Part shown: piece by piece, positions 60,723 through 64,000 of the stretch
Layout of the letters: each line of letters starts with the position of its first letter
Position numbering within the stretch: the first letter of the stretch is position 1
Source of the DNA: Hymenobacter terricola
GTDB taxonomy: Bacteria > Bacteroidota > Bacteroidia > Cytophagales > Hymenobacteraceae
Assembly: GCF_017921975.2 (NCBI RefSeq)
Contig: NZ_JAGEMO020000001.1
Span: 434,001 to 498,000 of the forward strand
Direction: 5' to 3'
Length of the DNA stretch: 64,000 nt
The notes under the pieces: generated by a model
Told to the model about the DNA's origin: nothing
Seen by the model: the letters and a program-made list of their open reading frames with translations, nothing else
The model's database searches: none
Position numbers and translations under genes: made by a program

Positions 60723-61654
60723 AAACCCCGCGGTTACTGAGTCTGACGTTGCTTGTCCTGCTGCTGGCATCGGGCGCGGGGTGGTGCCAGTTCCGGGTGG
60801 TGGGCTACCTGCCGGCCTGGCGCGGCGACGTGAGCGCGGCCCAACTCGCCCAGCTTACGCACGTCAACTACGCCTTCCTGCTGCCCACGGACACCGGTGG
60901 CCTGCAGCCCCTCGAGAACCCCGCAAAACTACGGCGCTTGGTGGCGGCCGCTCATGCCGCGGGAGTGCGGGTGCTGGTGTCGGTGGGCGGCTGGCACGAT
61001 GGCGACCACCGTGCCTTCGATGCAATTGGCGCCAACGCGGGCTACACCAACGCATTTACGGCCAATCTACTGCATTTTGTGGCCGAGTACCATCTTGATG
61101 GCGTGGACCTCGACTGGGAACACCCCGACACTTGCACAGCCAGCCGCTACGCGGGCCTGGTGCAGCAACTCGCCGCCCGGCTGCATGGCGCGGGCAAGCT
61201 CCTGACGGCCGCAATCGCCGGCGGCACCTGGGCCGGGCCGGGCATCCAGCGCAGCGTATTTGATAACGTTGATTTTCTGAATATTATGGCCTACGATGCG
61301 GCCCCGCCGGCGCACTCCACCTATACGGGTGCGGCGCAATCGCTGGCTTACTGGAAGGGGCGGGGCCTGCCCGCCAGCAAGGCCGTGCTGGGGGTGCCGT
61401 TCTACGGCCAGCCGGGCGGCGAAGCCTTTGCCACGCTGCTGGCGCGGGGTGCCCCGCCCGGAGCTGACCAATTTGGCGGCGTGGGCTACAATGGGCTGGC
61501 CACCATCGAGCGCAAAGCCACCCTTGCGCTTGACCAGGCCAGTGGCCTGATGATTTGGGAACTGACGCAGGATGCTACCGGGGCCAATTCCCTGCTCGCT
61601 GCTATTAGCCGGGTGGTGGCGCAGCGGGCGGCTGCCGCCCTACCGGCGCGCTAG
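60719..61654 (+). CDS. GH18-family glycoside hydrolase (chitinase-like)
   Basis: A 311-residue exported enzyme. Signal peptide MKTPRLLSLTLLVLLLASGA, then a GH18 TIM barrel: VVGYLPAWRG, HVNYAFLLP, VLVSVGGWHDGD and the catalytic motif DGVDLDWEHP (residues 127-136, acid Glu134), NIMAYDA, and the late Trp region LMIWELTQD. It lacks a carbohydrate-binding module, so it may be a chito-oligosaccharidase or beta-N-acetylglucosaminidase-type enzyme rather than a full chitin degrader. It is third in the operon. Confidence 0.9.
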   Translation: MKTPRLLSLTLLVLLLASGAGWCQFRVVGYLPAWRGDVSAAQLAQLTHVNYAFLLPTDTGGLQPLENPAKLRRLVAAAHAAGVRVLVSVGGWHDGDHRAFDAIGANAGYTNAFTANLLHFVAEYHLDGVDLDWEHPDTCTASRYAGLVQQLAARLHGAGKLLTAAIAGGTWAGPGIQRSVFDNVDFLNIMAYDAAPPAHSTYTGAAQSLAYWKGRGLPASKAVLGVPFYGQPGGEAFATLLARGAPPGADQFGGVGYNGLATIERKATLALDQASGLMIWELTQDATGANSLLAAISRVVAQRAAAALPAR

Positions 61655-61825
61655 CGGCGAGTGCCTACTTCCAGGTATGGTGGCCGCGCAGCAGTCCCGC
61701 GGCGCGTCTTATTTCACAGGTTAAGTAGTTGCTAAAAGTTATATCCGCTCAAACTGAATACTGAATTATTTATTTTGACTCATCGCGTAGCAACCAATGC
61801 CCAGAAGTGGCTAAAAAATAATTGC
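61655..61825. other. Gene-free region upstream of the second operator module
   Basis: The 709-base gap 61655-62363 before the SusC gene holds no credible coding frame. This first part is AT-rich toward its end; operators and promoter follow. The last part has the words CCTTGATTTTCAGGATTTTTAG near 62241, which look like a low-complexity intergenic repeat. Confidence 0.5.
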
Positions 61826-61868
61826 GTGTGCGGGCACTCTCATTGGAATGTTTTGCGTGTGCGCACAC
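61826..61868. promoter_or_regulatory. Second operator pair GTGTGCGCACAC, 31 bp apart (SusC side)
   Basis: GTGTGCGGGCAC (61826-61837, two mismatches) and exact GTGTGCGCACAC (61857-61868), with the same 31-base pitch as at 57090/57121. Flanking bases TGCGTGTG and ACACATTTTTTTC are shared with the other module. Confidence 0.75.
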
Positions 61869-61886
61869 ATTTTTTTCTCGAATTTC

Positions 61887-61917
61887 TTGCTTTACATATT
61901 TCAGGTAGGTATGTTTG
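61887..61917 (+). promoter_or_regulatory. Promoter of the SusC-like gene
   Basis: TTG (61887-61889), 20-base spacer, TATGTTTG (61910-61917); 18 bases behind the operator pair. All three distances equal those of the nagB module. The transcript leader would be about 440 bases, unusually long. Confidence 0.7.
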
Positions 61918-62363
61918 GGTTATATAAGTTGCTTTCTGTTCGAATAGTCTTATTTGTTAGCCTTTGCAAGGCCAAACAGTAAGCTTGTGAATGACGCGTT
62001 CAACCAGGCCTGGCCTGATGGCGCAGTGCCCCCGGCACGGCCAGGACTTCCACGGTTTTATCCTGCCACGACATCGTTCAGGCCTAAAATTCGTGGTGTG
62101 ATTTACCCTTGAGTATCTCCTCTGGGTGGTGCGGCCTGGCCGCTGCCGCCCGGCTCCGGCCGCGAAAGCCGCCCACTTCTGTTGCCGACCCGCCGCTGAT
62201 AGTCCACCGTCTCCAGCACCGCCTCAGCCATCTCACAGTACCTTGATTTTCAGGATTTTTAGCCTGTTTTATCATCAAGAATAGCCGAAATCCTTTGTGG
62301 GATTTTGCTATTGCCGTGGCCTTGCCGTGTTTTTTTCATCCCCTAACCAATCACCTGAAGCCC

Positions 62364-64000
62364 ATGAAAACATTTACCTGGCTCACTATCATGCTTTTAC
62401 TGGGCTTGCAGGGCCTGGCACAAGCGCAAACCAAGTCGGTGACTGGCAAAGTCACCGACGCCAAAGGCAGCGCGCTGCCAGGCGTTACGGTCCTCGTGAG
62501 AGGCACTAATCAGGGCATCAGTACCAATGCCGAGGGCACCTATTCCGTGGCTGTGGGCGACACGGCCACGCTGGTGTTTTCGTCGGTGGGCTTTGAGGCG
62601 CAAACCGTTTCGGTGCGTTCGGAATCCGTCATCAACGTGACGCTGCGCGAAAGCTCGCAGGCACTGAACGAGGTGGTGATAACGGCCCTGAACGTATCAA
62701 GAGAGCGGAAAACGCTGGGCTACTCGGTGACGGAAATCAAGGGCGAGTCGCTGACGCAGGCGCGGGAAACCAACGTGACCAACTCGCTGGTGGGCAAGGT
62801 GGCGGGCCTGAATGTGAACTCGACTTCGGGCGGGCCGGGGGCTTCCAGCAACGTCATTATCCGGGGCGTGTCGAGCCTGAACCAAACCAACCAGCCGCTG
62901 TACGTCATCAACGGCATTCCGGTGGAGAGCCAGCCCAGCGTGTCGAATACGGGCGGGCAGTACGACAACTCGCCCGATTTAGGCGACGCCATCTCGAACA
63001 TCAACCCCGACGATATCGAAACCATTTCGGTGCTGAAGGGCGCCGCGGCCTCGGCCCTGTACGGCTACCGCGCCAAGGCCGGCGTGATTCTGATTACGAC
63101 CAAAAGCGCCAAAGGCAACGACGGCGTGGATTTCAACAGCAACTACGTGGCCGAGAAAATCTACAACCTCACCGACTGGCAGTACGAGTACGGCCAGGGC
63201 GCCAACACCCTCAAGCCGACCACGGCGGTGGGAGCGGCGCAGGTGGGCAACTCCAGCTGGGGCGGCAAGCTCGACGGCTCCAACGTCATCCAGTTCGACG
63301 GCACCACGCGGCCCTACGTGGCCCAGAAAGACAACCTGAAGAACTTCTACCGCACGGGCAGCAGCTGGACCAATACCGTTGCCTTCAACAAGAGCTTCAC
63401 CGGCGGCTCGGTGCGCCTGTCGGCCAGCAACCTGAACAACAACGCGGTGGTGCCCAATTCGGGCCTCGACCGTCAGACGTTTAACTTCGCTGGCACGTTC
63501 GACCCGTTCAAGCACCTCACCATTGACGCGCGGGCCAACTACATCCTGGAGCAGGCCAAAAACCGACCCATCCTGGCCGACGGCGCAGGCAATGCCAACT
63601 TCAACGTGGCTTTCCTGCCCACCAGCCTCGACGTGCGCACCTTGCAGCCGGGCACGAAAGCTGACGGCACCGAGCTGCAGTACAACACGGGCAACCCGTA
63701 CAACACGAACCCCTATTTCGCGGCCAACAACTTCGTCAACAACACGAAACGCGAGCGGCTGCTTTCGTCGGTAAGCGCCCGCTACACGCTGGATAACGGC
63801 TTGTTTTTGCAGGGCCGCGTGGGGCGCGACGGCTACACCGACCGGTTTACGGCCGTCACGCCTTCGGGCACGGCCTATTTGCCGGCGGGCAAGGTGACGG
63901 AGGTGACCACCCAGGTTACGGACCTGAACGCGGACGGGCTGGTGGGCAAAACCTTCAAGGTGGGCAACGATTTCGCCATCACCCCGAACCTGGGCACCAG
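62364..64000 (+). CDS. SusC/RagA-type TonB-linked outer-membrane receptor, 3' end outside window
   Basis: The first 545 codons of a SusC-type receptor; the reading frame is open to the right edge. Signal peptide MKTFTWLTIMLLLGLQGLA (cut after QAQ), carboxypeptidase-regulatory-like domain (about 24-105: SVTGKVTDAKGSALPGVTVL), then a plug domain with LNEVVITALNVSRERKTLGY, SLVGKVAGLNVNSTSGGPG, SSNVIIRGVSSLNQTNQPLY and ETISVLKGAAASALYGYRAK followed by AGVILITTK. SusC partners with a surface SusD lipoprotein; that gene would be expected just beyond the edge. By its shared operators it belongs to the chitin/GlcNAc locus. The ATG is 62364-62366. Confidence 0.92.
   Translation, partial: MKTFTWLTIMLLLGLQGLAQAQTKSVTGKVTDAKGSALPGVTVLVRGTNQGISTNAEGTYSVAVGDTATLVFSSVGFEAQTVSVRSESVINVTLRESSQALNEVVITALNVSRERKTLGYSVTEIKGESLTQARETNVTNSLVGKVAGLNVNSTSGGPGASSNVIIRGVSSLNQTNQPLYVINGIPVESQPSVSNTGGQYDNSPDLGDAISNINPDDIETISVLKGAAASALYGYRAKAGVILITTKSAKGNDGVDFNSNYVAEKIYNLTDWQYEYGQGANTLKPTTAVGAAQVGNSSWGGKLDGSNVIQFDGTTRPYVAQKDNLKNFYRTGSSWTNTVAFNKSFTGGSVRLSASNLNNNAVVPNSGLDRQTFNFAGTFDPFKHLTIDARANYILEQAKNRPILADGAGNANFNVAFLPTSLDVRTLQPGTKADGTELQYNTGNPYNTNPYFAANNFVNNTKRERLLSSVSARYTLDNGLFLQGRVGRDGYTDRFTAVTPSGTAYLPAGKVTEVTTQVTDLNADGLVGKTFKVGNDFAITPNLGT

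Overview
The window looks like a chromosome segment of a GC-rich, pigmented member of the Bacteroidota, most probably a Hymenobacter-like Cytophagales. Supporting signs are Type IX secretion (T9SS) C-terminal signals on several secreted proteins, SusC/Oar-type TonB receptors, family proteins largely restricted to Bacteroidota (DUF2795, DUF4293, DUF4476, a SprE/PorE-like OmpA lipoprotein), a lycopene cyclase, and promoters of the Bacteroidota type (TTG-N19..21-TAnnTTTG) in front of tRNA and sugar genes. No phage, integrase, transposase, CRISPR array or rRNA operon is visible.

Layout. 1-9 kb holds housekeeping and metabolic genes: EttA, DUF349, DUF2795, an orphan ABC ATPase, lycopene cyclase, a LOG-family nucleosidase, a Glu/Leu-type dehydrogenase and an ArsR-type regulator. 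9.3-15.6 kb is a conserved cluster on the minus strand (leucine dehydrogenase, NusB, YtxH, isocitrate dehydrogenase, DUF1573, YajC, YbbR-like, CoaE); the isocitrate dehydrogenase is bracketed by repeats and may be a later insertion. 15.9-27 kb contains two ABC exporter half-subunits that resemble the two halves of a BmrC/BmrD-type heterodimer, an Oar-like receptor, two tRNA-Pro genes, an outer-membrane barrel and a gene broken by one in-frame stop. 27-42 kb is rich in T9SS proteins, remnants of such proteins and intergenic repeats, together with TruA, a thiolase and an arylsulfotransferase. 42-55 kb has the SprE/PorE-like lipoprotein, a two-gene Fe-S electron-transfer module, tRNA-Phe, two phosphoesterases, a beta-helix lipoprotein, a TonB receptor and a fasciclin protein. 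55.7-64 kb is a chitin/GlcNAc utilisation locus: LacI regulator, NagB-PIG-L fusion enzyme, NagP-type transporter, GH18 enzyme and the first part of a SusC receptor.

The two strongest observations are regulatory and repetitive. First, the GlcNAc locus carries the same compound control module twice (57.1 and 61.8 kb): two GTGTGCGCACAC-type palindromes 31 bp apart, then exactly 18 bp, TTG, exactly 20 bp, TAnnTTTG. This is a plausible complete LacI-family regulon of two promoters. Second, gaps between genes are filled with several families of short inverted repeats. One family is built of words such as GTTGTCAGTTGTTAGT. Its arms reach into genes, supplying the start codon of one protein and the C-terminal tail of another. 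A separate array of five GAAATCGATTTC palindromes at about 42-bp pitch lies at 29.45-29.63 kb.
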